A stretch of DNA of 33,915 bases from Sphingomonas glacialis (GCF_014653575.1 NZ_BNAQ01000012.1:1-33915); one strand, 5' to 3'. Shown: positions 23,838 through 32,813, counted from the stretch's first letter. Made by a program: numbers and translations. The notes: generated from the sequence alone by a model not told the origin.

Positions 23838-25940
23838 TCAAAAGAGACCTAGAAACTTGTCTTTCTTATCAACGGTGGTGGATGGTGTACCGTTACCGAC
23901 ATTGTTGAGCGTTTTACCTTGGACGTTTCGCTGGGCTGAAGCAGACGCGCCCGACAGGACGGGACCACATGCGGCAGCCTTCGCGTTTCCTATATCGACA
24001 AATGCTAGAATTGCGGCGGGTGGTGTTGCCACAAGGGCTAGGCCAATAGCGGTACCCGCACGTGCGGCCAATTGCGGGCTTAATAGGTTTATTTTCGGAT
24101 TGGCAAAGTGACCTTGAAGCCCAATGGGCGACTGCGCAGAAAAAAGGCTCAACCGCTTGCTTTTTGACAAAAACGCAAGATCTACGGCTTCAGAGTCGAA
24201 ATTAAATCCGCCTGTTCCCGTCACAATATTTTTCATCGTGTCTATAAGGATTGGGTCGGCAGCTGCTTCGCCATTACGCACCGTAAATCCCAGCAAACCG
24301 CAATTTACAGATATTGGCGTTTTTAGCTTGTTCTCGAAAAGCTTTTGAACAAATCCGCCAAGATTTAGTTCTGACAAGACAACGTTCTTGGTGGTTAAGG
24401 TGCCGGCGGGCATAATGAAAGCGATGCGACCGCTAGACGTCGACAGTGCCTGATGGAGAGAGTCGCCAATCCCAATGAGCTGAATCCGGCCATGGATTGT
24501 GCCTGTGGTGCCTGATTCGGCCACGCCGAACCCAGCTAGCAGCTTGCCCATCGGCGTCGGTGCAAGACGAATGTCGTAAAAGTTGCGCGCTGGCCGTTGC
24601 TGCGCATCGATCATCACATCCGCCGCGACGTTGCCACGCGACATGGCGAAAGTGAGCGGCGAGATCTGCAGTTCGCGATCCCTTAAAGCAAGGGTCAAGC
24701 TGATGTGCGACAGGGGCACGTGTTTTGATCGCACGACGCCAACGTTCCAGTGAACGTTGGCGTCAAAATTACCGAGCTGATCAACCGGAATGGCTGCATC
24801 GGGCAGGAGTCGCTCGGGCGCTGCGCCGGTTGCTGCAGCCGCAGCCTTTGCGCCTCGCGCCGCGACAATGTCGGGATTGTACCCGATGAACGGGGCTACA
24901 TCGACGATGTCGAGCGTGTGCGTCGACAGCTCGGCGGCGACATGGATGCGGGGTTGGATGTTAGACACGGTGAACTTGCCCGATAGGTCGCTGTTGCCGA
25001 ATGTGCCGGCCATGCGGGTGAGGCGATACTCGGCCCCGGACTGAACTAGCTGCGCATGGAGCTGGTAGGTCCGCGTCTGTGGAATGGCGACGCCGATAAT
25101 GCGGAGCAGTTCCGCCAGGTTCCGCCCGGTCGCCCGTACCTGAAGCGGCACGTTCTGGATATCCGCTATCGTGGGCAGCGTGCCCGCTACGTCGATCCGG
25201 TTGTGCGCGGCATAGGCAGACAGCGTGAGCTTGTTCTGACCGCGTGTCACCGTCGCGTCGGGGGAAAGCAGTTGAGCGCTGAGCGTGAACGGTGTCGATC
25301 GCACGGTTCCTTTGCCAGTCAGCCCGACTGAATGGCCGATCTTCGCATCGGTGGACTGGATGTCGCCGATTTTCAAATCCGTGACCAGTTTCAGCCGCGA
25401 GTCGAGATAGTGCACCGTGGTGCCAGTAACGGTCGCGCGGTCGATCAGCGGAAAATCGAGCGGCTTGCCGCCCTTCTTGTCGCTGAACGTCCAGCTATTG
25501 GTGGTGTGCGCCGCGTTCCATTCCAGATCGAGAGCGCCGTTGGTCAGGGCCAACCAATAGAGCCGTCGCTTGCCGAAGATCAACGACCAGGGGGAGATAC
25601 GCGTATCGACCCGATCGGCAGCGAACAGCGTGGGCTTGGTCGCCCAGGAGGGGTTCGCGATACGGATGCCCTCGGCGTAGAATTTGATCTTGATCGGATC
25701 AAAAAAGAGCTGGAAATCCCCCGAAACGCTAACCTGGCGGTTCGTCAAGCTGCTCACGACCCGCTCGAGCGGGTGCTTCAGGAAGCGGCCTTTGCTGACG
25801 AATAGCACCAGCCATACCGCAAGAATGGCGAGCAGGATTCCACCCAATGTTCGGCGAGCTATCCGCCATCGCCGAGGTTTTGCTACGGGTTTTGTTGAAA
25901 AAGCCGGCGGGGCCGGCTCGTTGATAGGCGCTACATCCAT
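23838..25940 (-). CDS. AsmA-family envelope protein
   Basis: 700 aa on the minus strand from ATG 25940, with AAGGGGAGC directly upstream. The frame extends to 26003 but without a site. A single N-terminal membrane anchor (RRTLGGILLAILAVWLVLFV) follows a Pro-rich cytoplasmic tail. The AsmA start is then clear: LERVVSSLTNRQVSVSGDFQ, GIRIANPSWATKPTLFAADR, and the C-terminal AsmA module (GRIAFIMPAGTLTTKNVVLS, GTGGFNFDSEAVDLAFLSKS, LQGHFANPKINLL). AsmA-like proteins are bridge-type beta-groove proteins linking inner and outer membranes and are thought to move phospholipids. The length is ordinary for the family. It is not closely linked to a pathway here, but the same stretch holds a cardiolipin synthase. 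Confidence 0.92.
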   Translation of the reverse strand: MDVAPINEPAPPAFSTKPVAKPRRWRIARRTLGGILLAILAVWLVLFVSKGRFLKHPLERVVSSLTNRQVSVSGDFQLFFDPIKIKFYAEGIRIANPSWATKPTLFAADRVDTRISPWSLIFGKRRLYWLALTNGALDLEWNAAHTTNSWTFSDKKGGKPLDFPLIDRATVTGTTVHYLDSRLKLVTDLKIGDIQSTDAKIGHSVGLTGKGTVRSTPFTLSAQLLSPDATVTRGQNKLTLSAYAAHNRIDVAGTLPTIADIQNVPLQVRATGRNLAELLRIIGVAIPQTRTYQLHAQLVQSGAEYRLTRMAGTFGNSDLSGKFTVSNIQPRIHVAAELSTHTLDIVDVAPFIGYNPDIVAARGAKAAAAATGAAPERLLPDAAIPVDQLGNFDANVHWNVGVVRSKHVPLSHISLTLALRDRELQISPLTFAMSRGNVAADVMIDAQQRPARNFYDIRLAPTPMGKLLAGFGVAESGTTGTIHGRIQLIGIGDSLHQALSTSSGRIAFIMPAGTLTTKNVVLSELNLGGFVQKLFENKLKTPISVNCGLLGFTVRNGEAAADPILIDTMKNIVTGTGGFNFDSEAVDLAFLSKSKRLSLFSAQSPIGLQGHFANPKINLLSPQLAARAGTAIGLALVATPPAAILAFVDIGNAKAAACGPVLSGASASAQRNVQGKTLNNVGNGTPSTTVDKKDKFLGLF

Positions 25941-26115
25941 GCTCCCCTTAATCGCATGGGCCCGGGAAGGTGGCGAGTCGCCTGTTTTAGATAAAATGGT
26001 CACCGGGCTGTTCGACGCTTATCCAAATATCTGCTTCGCGACAGGTGCCTTTGGAAACACCAACATAAAGACGCGGTCACGCCAAGCGTTCGAAGATAGC
26101 GTGACCGCATTTAAA

Positions 26116-26316
26116 TTACTGTGCCTTGGCCTTCTTGGCGGCATGGTGATGCCCAATCGCACACCCGGCAGCTGCGCCAGCGACAGCATGACCTTTGCCA
26201 ACCATATGACCGCCGACGCCGCCTACTGCTGCACCCTTAAGGCAGCCCTTCGCCAGAGCCGGCGAAGCAGACGCAGCAAGCGCAACCGACAACGCCAAAA
26301 ATAATGTCTTATTCAT
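26116..26316 (-). CDS. Tiny exported glycine-zipper protein
   Basis: 66 aa from ATG 26316 on the minus strand, with GGAGG at proper spacing; the longer frame to 26385 is not needed. Residues 1-22 are a signal peptide (NKTLFLALSVALAASASPAL-A). The mature part is Gly/Ala/His-rich: KGCLKGAAVGGVGGHMVGKG, then AVAGAAAGCAIGHHHAAKKA. It shows a glycine-zipper pattern with two Cys. It would sit in the periplasm or a membrane. Function unknown. Confidence 0.75.
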   Translation of the reverse strand: MNKTLFLALSVALAASASPALAKGCLKGAAVGGVGGHMVGKGHAVAGAAAGCAIGHHHAAKKAKAQ

Positions 26317-26396
26317 GCGAACCTCCATTTTTAGAACGCGAAGCTGCGGCGTCTGAACGGGAATTTCATCTAAATTCGATGTCATTTCCGCGGAAT

Positions 26397-26402
26397 ATTA
26401 TA
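26397..26402 (-). promoter_or_regulatory. Possible -10 box for the tiny glycine-zipper gene
   Basis: A perfect TATAAT on the minus strand about 80 bases before ATG 26316, within an AT-rich patch of otherwise GC-rich sequence. No matching -35 hexamer could be found. The surrounding gap 26317-26541 holds no gene that I see. Confidence 0.25.
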
Positions 26403-26652
26403 TCGGAAGAGCAACGAAGAGCTTCGAAGCCACGCTAGGTCACCGATAGGCCGCACGGACGCGATTTAAAAACGACTATCGTCGCGAAAGGGTTAAGCGA
26501 CCAAAACGGCCCGCGCCTTCCACAAACGCCGGTCGCTGATTTCAAAAAAGCGGGGCGGCCATCGTCAACAGGTTGTCGAGCAAGCGGCGGGGCAGCGATC
26601 GCGCCGCGACACCGTCATGATCGACCTCGACAGAGTGGGCCAGCCACCGGCT

Positions 26653-27972
26653 TTAGTGAACCGCAACCTCGGCCGCCAGCGCGGCTGATTCGAACACAAC
26701 ATTGTTCTCGAAATTCAGGTCGAGACTGCGGCGATCCATGTTGGCGGAGCCGACCAGCCCAAGCGTATCGTCGACGACCAGGGTCTTGGCGTGCAACAGA
26801 CCGCCGCGGAATTCGTAGATGTGCGCACCGGCGCGAGCCAGGACGGGATAATAAGCTCGGCTGATCGCGCCGACGATCCGGCTGTCGTTGCGCTGCGGAA
26901 AAATGATGGTCAGTCGTACGCCGCGACGCGCGGCCGCCACGATCGCATTGAGCAGCGGCGGATCTGGGGCGAAATAGGGCGTCGTGATCAAGACCCGCTC
27001 GCGAGCGGCGGCGAGCACCGCGACGAAGATGTCGGTCATCGTTGCCTGCGGCGACAGCGGTCCGGTCCCGACCGCGATCGCGGAAAAGCCTGACGGTGAC
27101 GGAACTGGGAGATCGGGGCTCAAGACCGGGCGCATGTCCTCACAGGTTTCCGCCATCCAGGCCGAAGCGAAAATCACTTCGGCCTGCCGCGAGATCGGCC
27201 CTTCGTAGCGAATGAGGATATCGACCCACGGGGCAAACTTGCGTTTGGGCAGGAATGCCGGATCCGCGCAGTTCTGGCTGCCGCACCATGTCGTCGCGCC
27301 GTCCACGACGACGATCTTCCGGTGGTTTCGCAGATCGGTGCGGTGGCCGGCGAGGAAGCCCAGTCCGAACGGTACCGGTAGCGACGCACACAGCTGCGCG
27401 CCTGCCTCCCGCATCGCTTGCCAGTGCAGCGAACGGATGAGCGCGCGCGAGCCGATGGCGTCGGCGACAATGCGGCATGCCACGCCGCGCTTTGCGGCGC
27501 GGCACACCGCGTCGACCACCTTGGTGCCGTTGTGATCGCTCAACCAGATATAGAAAGACAGATGGACCGTACGCGTCGCGGCATCGATATCGGCGACGAT
27601 CGCGGTGATCGCAGCGTCGGGCCCCGATGCAACCTGCGCCGTGTTGCCGATCGCAGTCGGCCAACGGCTCGCCGCTTCACACGTGCGGAACGCGCCGGCG
27701 GACGCCGGCGACACTTCGCTCGTTCCCGTCTGCGGCGCGTAGGGAAAAAGCACCGTGTAGCATTCGCGCGCACGCTTCCGAAACGCGTTGGAGATCCAGC
27801 GTTCACCGAACAGCAGGTAGAGGATCGTGCCGATCCCCGGAAGGGAAATGAGGAGCAGAACCCAAGCGGCGCGCGCATAGCTGTCGCGATCTTCGAGCAG
27901 GATTGCGCGCACGATAATGGCCAGATGGATCGCGGTGAGCGTCAGCCATATCGCGCCATCGACCGTTCTCAT
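26653..27972 (-). CDS. cls: Cardiolipin synthase (phospholipase D family), ended early
   Basis: 439 aa on the minus strand from ATG 27972. It would join two phosphatidylglycerols into cardiolipin at the inner membrane. Two N-terminal membrane segments (AIWLTLTAIHLAIIVRAILL and AAWVLLLISLPGIGTILYLL) precede two phospholipase D motifs, HRKIVVVD and HAKTLVVDD, each followed by the GSQN/GSANMD element. The protein stops at VAVH with TAA (26655-26653). The same frame then continues for 36 codons (SRWLAHSVEVDHDGVAARSL and PRRLLDNLLTMAAPLF) to a TGA at 26544-26542, which is the normal C-terminus of the family. One CAA-to-TAA change would explain this. The start overlaps the stop of the DUF2721 gene (ATGA). 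Confidence 0.9.
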   Translation of the reverse strand: MRTVDGAIWLTLTAIHLAIIVRAILLEDRDSYARAAWVLLLISLPGIGTILYLLFGERWISNAFRKRARECYTVLFPYAPQTGTSEVSPASAGAFRTCEAASRWPTAIGNTAQVASGPDAAITAIVADIDAATRTVHLSFYIWLSDHNGTKVVDAVCRAAKRGVACRIVADAIGSRALIRSLHWQAMREAGAQLCASLPVPFGLGFLAGHRTDLRNHRKIVVVDGATTWCGSQNCADPAFLPKRKFAPWVDILIRYEGPISRQAEVIFASAWMAETCEDMRPVLSPDLPVPSPSGFSAIAVGTGPLSPQATMTDIFVAVLAAARERVLITTPYFAPDPPLLNAIVAAARRGVRLTIIFPQRNDSRIVGAISRAYYPVLARAGAHIYEFRGGLLHAKTLVVDDTLGLVGSANMDRRSLDLNFENNVVFESAALAAEVAVH

Positions 27973-28454
27973 GCGTCACCCGACGTCCGCGCACCGCCGC
28001 CATGCCGGGTTTGGACATCTTCCTGTTGGTCCCCGTCGGCGTTCGCCTGTTCGCGAACCGAGCGACCCGACAGGACCGTCTCAAACCCGAATGCGGCGAG
28101 CGCGGTTATGGCGCAGAGAAGCGCCGATCCGAAAAAGGCGAAGAGGGCGTACCCCGTACCAGCGTTTCGCAAAGCCCCAAGAAAAAGCGTCAGTGCAGCA
28201 CAGCATGTCAGGGCGCCCGCAAGCGCCGCCAACAAGACCGCGAGGTCGAGCGCGGCGGAGCGAAGGCGCAGGCGGGCCAATTGTCGCGGATGGCGGGCGG
28301 CATCGCCTGCCAGACGATCGACGCGGTCGGAAATCCGCCCCAGCCGTGTGGTGAAGACATTCAACAGCGAGGCAAGACCGGTCAGGAGGAAGATCGGTGT
28401 CAGCGCGAGCTGGACGACGTGCGCCGCGCCGTTGATATCTGACGTCCCAAACAT
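27969..28454 (-). CDS. DUF2721 membrane protein
   Basis: 161 aa from ATG 28454 on the minus strand, with GAAGGG just before; ATG 28469 is possible. The opening INGAAHVVQLALTPIFLLTG, then LASLLNVFTTRLGRISDRVD, is the DUF2721 signature. Two further hydrophobic segments follow (LDLAVLLAALAGALTCCAAL and GYALFAFFGSALLCAITALA), with a charged Gln/Asp-rich tail. The role of the family is unknown. The stop overlaps the cardiolipin synthase start by four bases, so the two are translationally coupled. A part in membrane lipid or envelope state is suggested by this, not shown. Confidence 0.85.
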   Translation of the reverse strand: MFGTSDINGAAHVVQLALTPIFLLTGLASLLNVFTTRLGRISDRVDRLAGDAARHPRQLARLRLRSAALDLAVLLAALAGALTCCAALTLFLGALRNAGTGYALFAFFGSALLCAITALAAFGFETVLSGRSVREQANADGDQQEDVQTRHGGGARTSGDA

Positions 28455-28605
28455 TGGCCCTTCATGCATGCCCGCGTGCGACGAGGAAAGAGCGATCAAT
28501 AGCGGCTCCGGTCGGCCTCCGCGGACATGACTAAGACTTTAGTATTCCCGGATCGGCCATACGCCTAGGGACCGGAGCTCGAGACGTGGTAGGGAACGCA
28601 AGAAC

Positions 28606-30534
28606 GTGGACGTTGCAACTGTGGCGCGCGAGGCTTCACCCGCGGAATCTAGCCATACCCCCGGCACGCAAGGCCGCATCGCCCTAAGCTTGGCGGCTCT
28701 GGGCATCGTCTATGGCGATATCGGCACGAGCCCGCTCTATGCCTTCAAGGCCGCAGTCCATGCGGCGCTTGGCAGCCACGGCGGCAATGTCGGAGTGGCT
28801 GCGACGGGCGTCGCGTCGCTGGTTATCTGGTCGCTCATTCTCGTCGTTTCGATCAAATATGCGCTGCTTATCATGCGCGCCGACAATCACGGCGAGGGCG
28901 GTGTCGTTGCGATGCTCGCGCTGCTCAACACGCGCGACGCCCCGGCCGGCAGCCGGCGTGCCGCCTTGCTGGTCTTGGGGCTGGTGGGCGCCGCGTTGCT
29001 CTATGGCGACGGAGCGATCACGCCGGCGATCTCGGTGCTGAGCGCGGTCGAAGGATTGAAGACGGCGGCTCCCGGGCTTGCGCACTTCGTGCTGCCGATT
29101 ACGGTCGTGATCCTGATCGGTCTGTTCGCGGTGCAATCGCGCGGTACCGGCTTTATCGGGCGAATTTTCGGACCCGTGATGCTCAGCTGGTTCGTCACAA
29201 TCGCGGTGCTTGGGATTGGTTCGATCGTGCAAGCGCCGCAGGTGCTCGTCGCATTGAGCCCGATCCCCGCGATCGGCTTTCTGTTCCATGCGCCGCCGGT
29301 GGAAAGCTTTGCGGTCCTCGGTGCCGTATTCTTGGCGGTCACCGGCGGCGAAGCCATGTATGCCGACATGGGGCATTTCGGCCGCACGCCGGTGCGGCTG
29401 GCGTGGTTCGCGGTCGCGTTGCCGGCGATCGTCCTCAACTATCTTGGACAGGCCGCGTTGCTGACGCTCGAGCCCGGCCAGATCGACAATGCGTTCTACG
29501 GACTGGCTCCGGGCTGGGCACAATATCCGATGATCGCGTTCGCGACCGTGGCGACCGTCATCGCGTCGCAGGCGATCATTTCCGGCGTGTTCTCGCTGAC
29601 GCAGCAATCGATCCAGCTCGGCTTCCTCCCGCGGTTGAGCGTAACGCACACCGCGCGCGAGGAAAGCGGTCAGGTCTATGTCGCCCTGGCCAACTGGCTG
29701 CTTGCGCTGGCGACGCTGAGCGCGGTGCTGACGTTCCGGTCGTCCGATGCGCTCGCCGGAGCCTACGGGATTGCGGTCTCAGGGCTGATGGCGATCTCGA
29801 CCTTCCTGGCAGCGCTCGTCGCGATCCGTTGGGGTTACAGCGTAGTTCTCGTCGTGATGGTCAATGGCGCGCTGATGCTCCTCGACCTGGTGTTCTTCTC
29901 GTCCAATGCGACCAAGCTTCTCGAGGGGGGCTGGTTCCCGCTCGTGATCGCGGGTGTCGTCGCTTTCCTGATGCTGACATGGCGGCGCGGCATAGGATTT
30001 GTCGAGCAGGCGCGCGTCGGGCTGCGCGAGTCCGAGGATCGGTTCGTCGCGATGCTGGAGCAGCAGGAGATCGCGCGCGTGCCCGGCGTGGCAGCCTTTC
30101 TTAGCGCTTCAACCACTGGAATTCCCCTCGCGCTCGCGACGCACGTTCGACACAATAAATCGTTGCAGAAGTCTGTCCTGCTGGTCTCGGTCGTCACCGA
30201 GGAGATCCCGACGATGCCCATCGAGCGGCGCGCCGAGGCGCTGGCGCTGGCGGCGGGGTTCTGGCGGGTCATCCTGCACTTCGGCTTTATGGAGGATCTC
30301 GATATCCCCACGCGCCTGCGGGACGCCCGGACCGACATCGACGACGCCGACCTGGAGTCGATCAGCTATTATATCGGGCACGAGACGCTGGTGGCCGACC
30401 GCGATATCGCCGGAATGTGGCCGTGGCGCGAAGCGCTGTTCGTCTGGATGCAACGCAACGCGACGCCGACCGGCGCATCGTTCGGCATCGCCTCGCGCCA
30501 GCTGATCGAAATCGGGACCGAAATCAGGATATGA
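28606..30534 (+). CDS. kup: Kup-type low-affinity potassium uptake protein
   Basis: 642 aa from GTG 28606, with AGGGA ten bases upstream. The Kup/HAK signature is clear: LGIVYGDIGTSPLYAFKAAV in the first helix, then IMRADNHGEGGVVAMLALL and LYGDGAITPAISVLSAVEGL. About twelve membrane helices and a C-terminal cytoplasmic domain of about 150 residues (MLEQQEIARVPGVAAFLSAS, PTMPIERRAEALALAAGFWR) give a normal length. It would take up K+ with H+. It is divergent from the DUF2721-cls pair, about 150 bp between starts. A ParB-like gene follows 12 bp later. Confidence 0.96.
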   Translation: MDVATVAREASPAESSHTPGTQGRIALSLAALGIVYGDIGTSPLYAFKAAVHAALGSHGGNVGVAATGVASLVIWSLILVVSIKYALLIMRADNHGEGGVVAMLALLNTRDAPAGSRRAALLVLGLVGAALLYGDGAITPAISVLSAVEGLKTAAPGLAHFVLPITVVILIGLFAVQSRGTGFIGRIFGPVMLSWFVTIAVLGIGSIVQAPQVLVALSPIPAIGFLFHAPPVESFAVLGAVFLAVTGGEAMYADMGHFGRTPVRLAWFAVALPAIVLNYLGQAALLTLEPGQIDNAFYGLAPGWAQYPMIAFATVATVIASQAIISGVFSLTQQSIQLGFLPRLSVTHTAREESGQVYVALANWLLALATLSAVLTFRSSDALAGAYGIAVSGLMAISTFLAALVAIRWGYSVVLVVMVNGALMLLDLVFFSSNATKLLEGGWFPLVIAGVVAFLMLTWRRGIGFVEQARVGLRESEDRFVAMLEQQEIARVPGVAAFLSASTTGIPLALATHVRHNKSLQKSVLLVSVVTEEIPTMPIERRAEALALAAGFWRVILHFGFMEDLDIPTRLRDARTDIDDADLESISYYIGHETLVADRDIAGMWPWREALFVWMQRNATPTGASFGIASRQLIEIGTEIRI

Positions 30535-30546
30535 GGATCGAACGGC

Positions 30547-31155
30547 ATGTCTGACACAACGCTGGGTATCGCGCTCGAAGACCTCCGCCCGACGCAGATG
30601 ACGGTCGGCTATCGCGAGATCGCGACCAAACGGCGGGAATGGCACGATGCGGGGGCGAAAGACCGCATAAAGCTGCTGCGCAAACACATCGTTCCGGCGG
30701 TAATCGGGCCGAAGGGTCGCCCCTATATCGTCGACCACCATCATTTCGTCCGCGCGCTGTTGGAAGAGGGGGTGAACGAGGTCGGCGTCTATATCGTCGC
30801 CGACCTGTCGCACCTCGCGAAAGACGAATTCTGGACCTTCCTCGACAACAGCGCGTGGTGCCACGCGTATGATGCCGACGGCGAACGACGTGCGCTTTCT
30901 AAAATTCCGAATAAGATGAGCGACCTGAAGGATGATCCCTATCGCAGTCTGGTCGGCGCGCTGATCCGCGCCGGCGGCTGTGCCAAGACCAGCCGCCCCT
31001 TCTTCGAATTCCTATGGGCCGATTTTTTGCGTCGCCGCATCAAGCGGTCGCTAATCGACGGAGACTTCGACGAGGCACTCGCCGAGGCGATGAACCTTGC
31101 GGGGAGTGACAGCGCTTGCAGTCTACCTGGATGGTGTAAAGGGAGAAAGGGCTGA
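30547..31155 (+). CDS. ParB-like nuclease-family protein (ParBc_2 type)
   Basis: 202 aa from ATG 30547, with GAGG ten bases upstream and only 12 bp after kup, so the two share a transcript. The sequence LRPTQMTVGYREIATKRREW, then IVPAVIGPKGRPYIVDHHHF and VRALLEEGV, is the ParB-like core in its ParBc_2 form. FFEFLWADFLRRRIKRSLID follows. This is not the canonical chromosome-partition ParB: no central helix-turn-helix or dimer domain is visible. The family is sometimes described as nuclease-like, but its activity is not well known. The three consecutive His (DHHHF) are the most likely functional residues. The last residues SLPGWCKGRKG close the protein normally. Confidence 0.85.
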   Translation: MSDTTLGIALEDLRPTQMTVGYREIATKRREWHDAGAKDRIKLLRKHIVPAVIGPKGRPYIVDHHHFVRALLEEGVNEVGVYIVADLSHLAKDEFWTFLDNSAWCHAYDADGERRALSKIPNKMSDLKDDPYRSLVGALIRAGGCAKTSRPFFEFLWADFLRRRIKRSLIDGDFDEALAEAMNLAGSDSACSLPGWCKGRKG

Positions 31156-31257
31156 CAGTCTGACGAGATGCTCCCTTTTCCGCATGATCGAGCGGACCAT
31201 AGTTGAGGCCGCTTGTGCGACCCCAGTTGGCTCCTTCTCTGTCGTTCCATAAGCGCT

Positions 31258-31286
31258 AAAAGCCGCCCCGATTTCCCGAGGCGGCT
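31258..31286 (-). terminator. Rho-independent terminator on the minus strand
   Basis: AGCCGCC (31261-31267) and GGCGGCT (31280-31286) pair; the stem extends to ten pairs with one mismatch around a short loop. On the minus strand the stem is followed by TTTT. It probably ends transcripts arriving from the aspartic protease gene 340 bp upstream. Confidence 0.5.
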
Positions 31287-31294
31287 CGCGCGCG

Positions 31295-31443
31295 AAGCGG
31301 GTGGTGATGCGCAACAGCTTTCTTTCGGCTCGTCGCGGTAATCGTTTTCATGCCAGTCTGCTGGAGGAAGCCTTCGATCGCATGCCCGGCGTCGAGGGCA
31401 GGCAGGATCAGGCGGTCGAATTGCGCGGCATGGGGGCCGGCCA
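31295..31443 (+). pseudogene. ECF sigma factor gene fragment
   Basis: The plus strand reads KRVVMRNSFLSARRGNRFHA, then SLLEEAFDRMPGVEGRQDQA and VELRGMG. This lines up with residues 70-113 of the sigma factor at the left edge (SRVVMRNSFLSAHRRDRFHA, SLPEEAFDRLPGAEGGQDQA, VELRDIG), and the DNA is also closely similar. Neither the N-terminal region 2 nor the region 4 helix-turn-helix is present. The fragment has no start site and is flanked by a terminator and unrelated sequence. It is a scrap of a paralogue. Confidence 0.8.
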
Positions 31444-31625
31444 GAGGATGTTCGGAATCGTACGCTAAGCGCGACCGTCCCGATTGGGATCGAGTTTTGG
31501 GAATGGCTACCGCTCTGGCGCATCGGACATATGCATCACGGAAACGCTCAATTTTTGTTTATTTTTGGCGCAATGCAAACCAGTGAGTTTTGCATCATGA
31601 CGGCTTCTGATGCGCCACTGTATTG

Positions 31626-32540
31626 TCAATGGATGATGGAAAACCTTACCCTGGCAGTCAGGTCCAGAACAACGATTCCGTCCCACACGGGAGCATTGCC
31701 GAGCACGCCGACCGTCTGCACTGGCCAGTCAGTGAAGCCAGTTGGCTGAGCAGGATTGGTGAAGACGGTAACGCGACCGAGAACGATCTTGCCGATCGAA
31801 ACCGGGCTGGCGGAGGGTGCGCCTGGGATAATAAGTGGCTTACCCCAAGCGCTGCCCTGATAGCTCGTCGGCGCGCCTTCGGTGGTCACACGGTTGGTCA
31901 GCGTGCGCCAGGTCGCCAGATCGACGTTGAGCGGTAGTTCGCTAGACCCGGTATCGAACACGAATGCGTCGCTGGCGAACGCACCGATCGACAATGGAAC
32001 GTAGAGTTTTGAGTTGCGCAGCATAGCTCGAACTGAAGGTGCTTCCGCGATAGCTGCGGGAACATCCGCCTCGGCAAATAGACATAAGCGTTTTCCAGGA
32101 TAATCGAGGACCACGACCTTGCCGAGAAGCGCCGGAAGGCCGAGCGTGCCCTGCACGGTGGGATCGGCTTCCATGTCCGAATTGACGTAGATAGTCGGCC
32201 GGTCGAGGCGAGTGTCAGCGACCGTGAACCGCGCGGCTCTGAACGTTTTGCTTCCCGTTTTCGACCAGCTAGCTTGCTCGGCTAAATGCCCATAGAGGCT
32301 GGTAACGTCAGCGCCTGTGTCGAGCTGCATCCGCAAGGGCCGACCGTTCATAACCACAGGCACAGTGATCGCGCCGCGCGCCGAACCTTTGTCGTTTACA
32401 ATCCAGTTGAACGGTACGCATTGCGACTTGGTGTCGAGGCTTGCGGTCGCGCGTTTCAAAGCTGCGCTGGGCACGGTAGCGGGTGGCATGGGCACGGCGG
32501 ATGCAGCCGCGAGAGCGATGAGTGCGACGACCGTGGACAT
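31626..32540 (-). CDS. Exported aspartic protease with two DTG motifs
   Basis: 304 aa on the minus strand from ATG 32540. The first 20 or so residues are a signal peptide or anchor (VVALIALAAASAVPMPPA), though without a basic start. Two retropepsin-like units follow. Unit 1 has MQLDTGADVTSLYG (Asp74) and GTLGLPALLGKVVVLDYPGK (131-150). Unit 2 has FVFDTGSSELPLN (Asp196) and GVLGNAPVWDGIVVLDLTAR (278-297). Each unit ends in the same G-x-LG...VVLD pattern, so one chain could supply both active-site aspartates, as in pepsin, whereas most bacterial retropepsin-like proteins have one motif and dimerise. It would cleave proteins in the periplasm. No inhibitor or substrate gene is nearby. Confidence 0.8.
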   Translation of the reverse strand: MSTVVALIALAAASAVPMPPATVPSAALKRATASLDTKSQCVPFNWIVNDKGSARGAITVPVVMNGRPLRMQLDTGADVTSLYGHLAEQASWSKTGSKTFRAARFTVADTRLDRPTIYVNSDMEADPTVQGTLGLPALLGKVVVLDYPGKRLCLFAEADVPAAIAEAPSVRAMLRNSKLYVPLSIGAFASDAFVFDTGSSELPLNVDLATWRTLTNRVTTEGAPTSYQGSAWGKPLIIPGAPSASPVSIGKIVLGRVTVFTNPAQPTGFTDWPVQTVGVLGNAPVWDGIVVLDLTARVRFSIIH

Positions 32541-32813
32541 TGCTTGCGCCTAACAGTGTGCTCGGAAAGGTCAAAGCCTCCTGATGCACGGACTTGTGCT
32601 CGACGGTGACTAAAGATCGAAGTCCGGCTTTCATTCCGCCTTTTCGTTATAGTCGCGAACGTCTGCAACGGTGCGTTTCTATCGATCACGCCTACCGTAA
32701 GGGAACGGTGGTCAAGACAGGCGGCGCTTTCTCGATGGGGATCGAATTTCGGGGAAATCGGCTGCATGGTCAGTGACAGGATCGACTAGATTCACGCCAA
32801 ACGTGCGGTCACA

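Noticed and set aside
32594..32776. 60-codon plus-strand frame between the protease and AraC genes
   Set aside because: The intergenic space shows no ribosome binding site and no recognisable domain.
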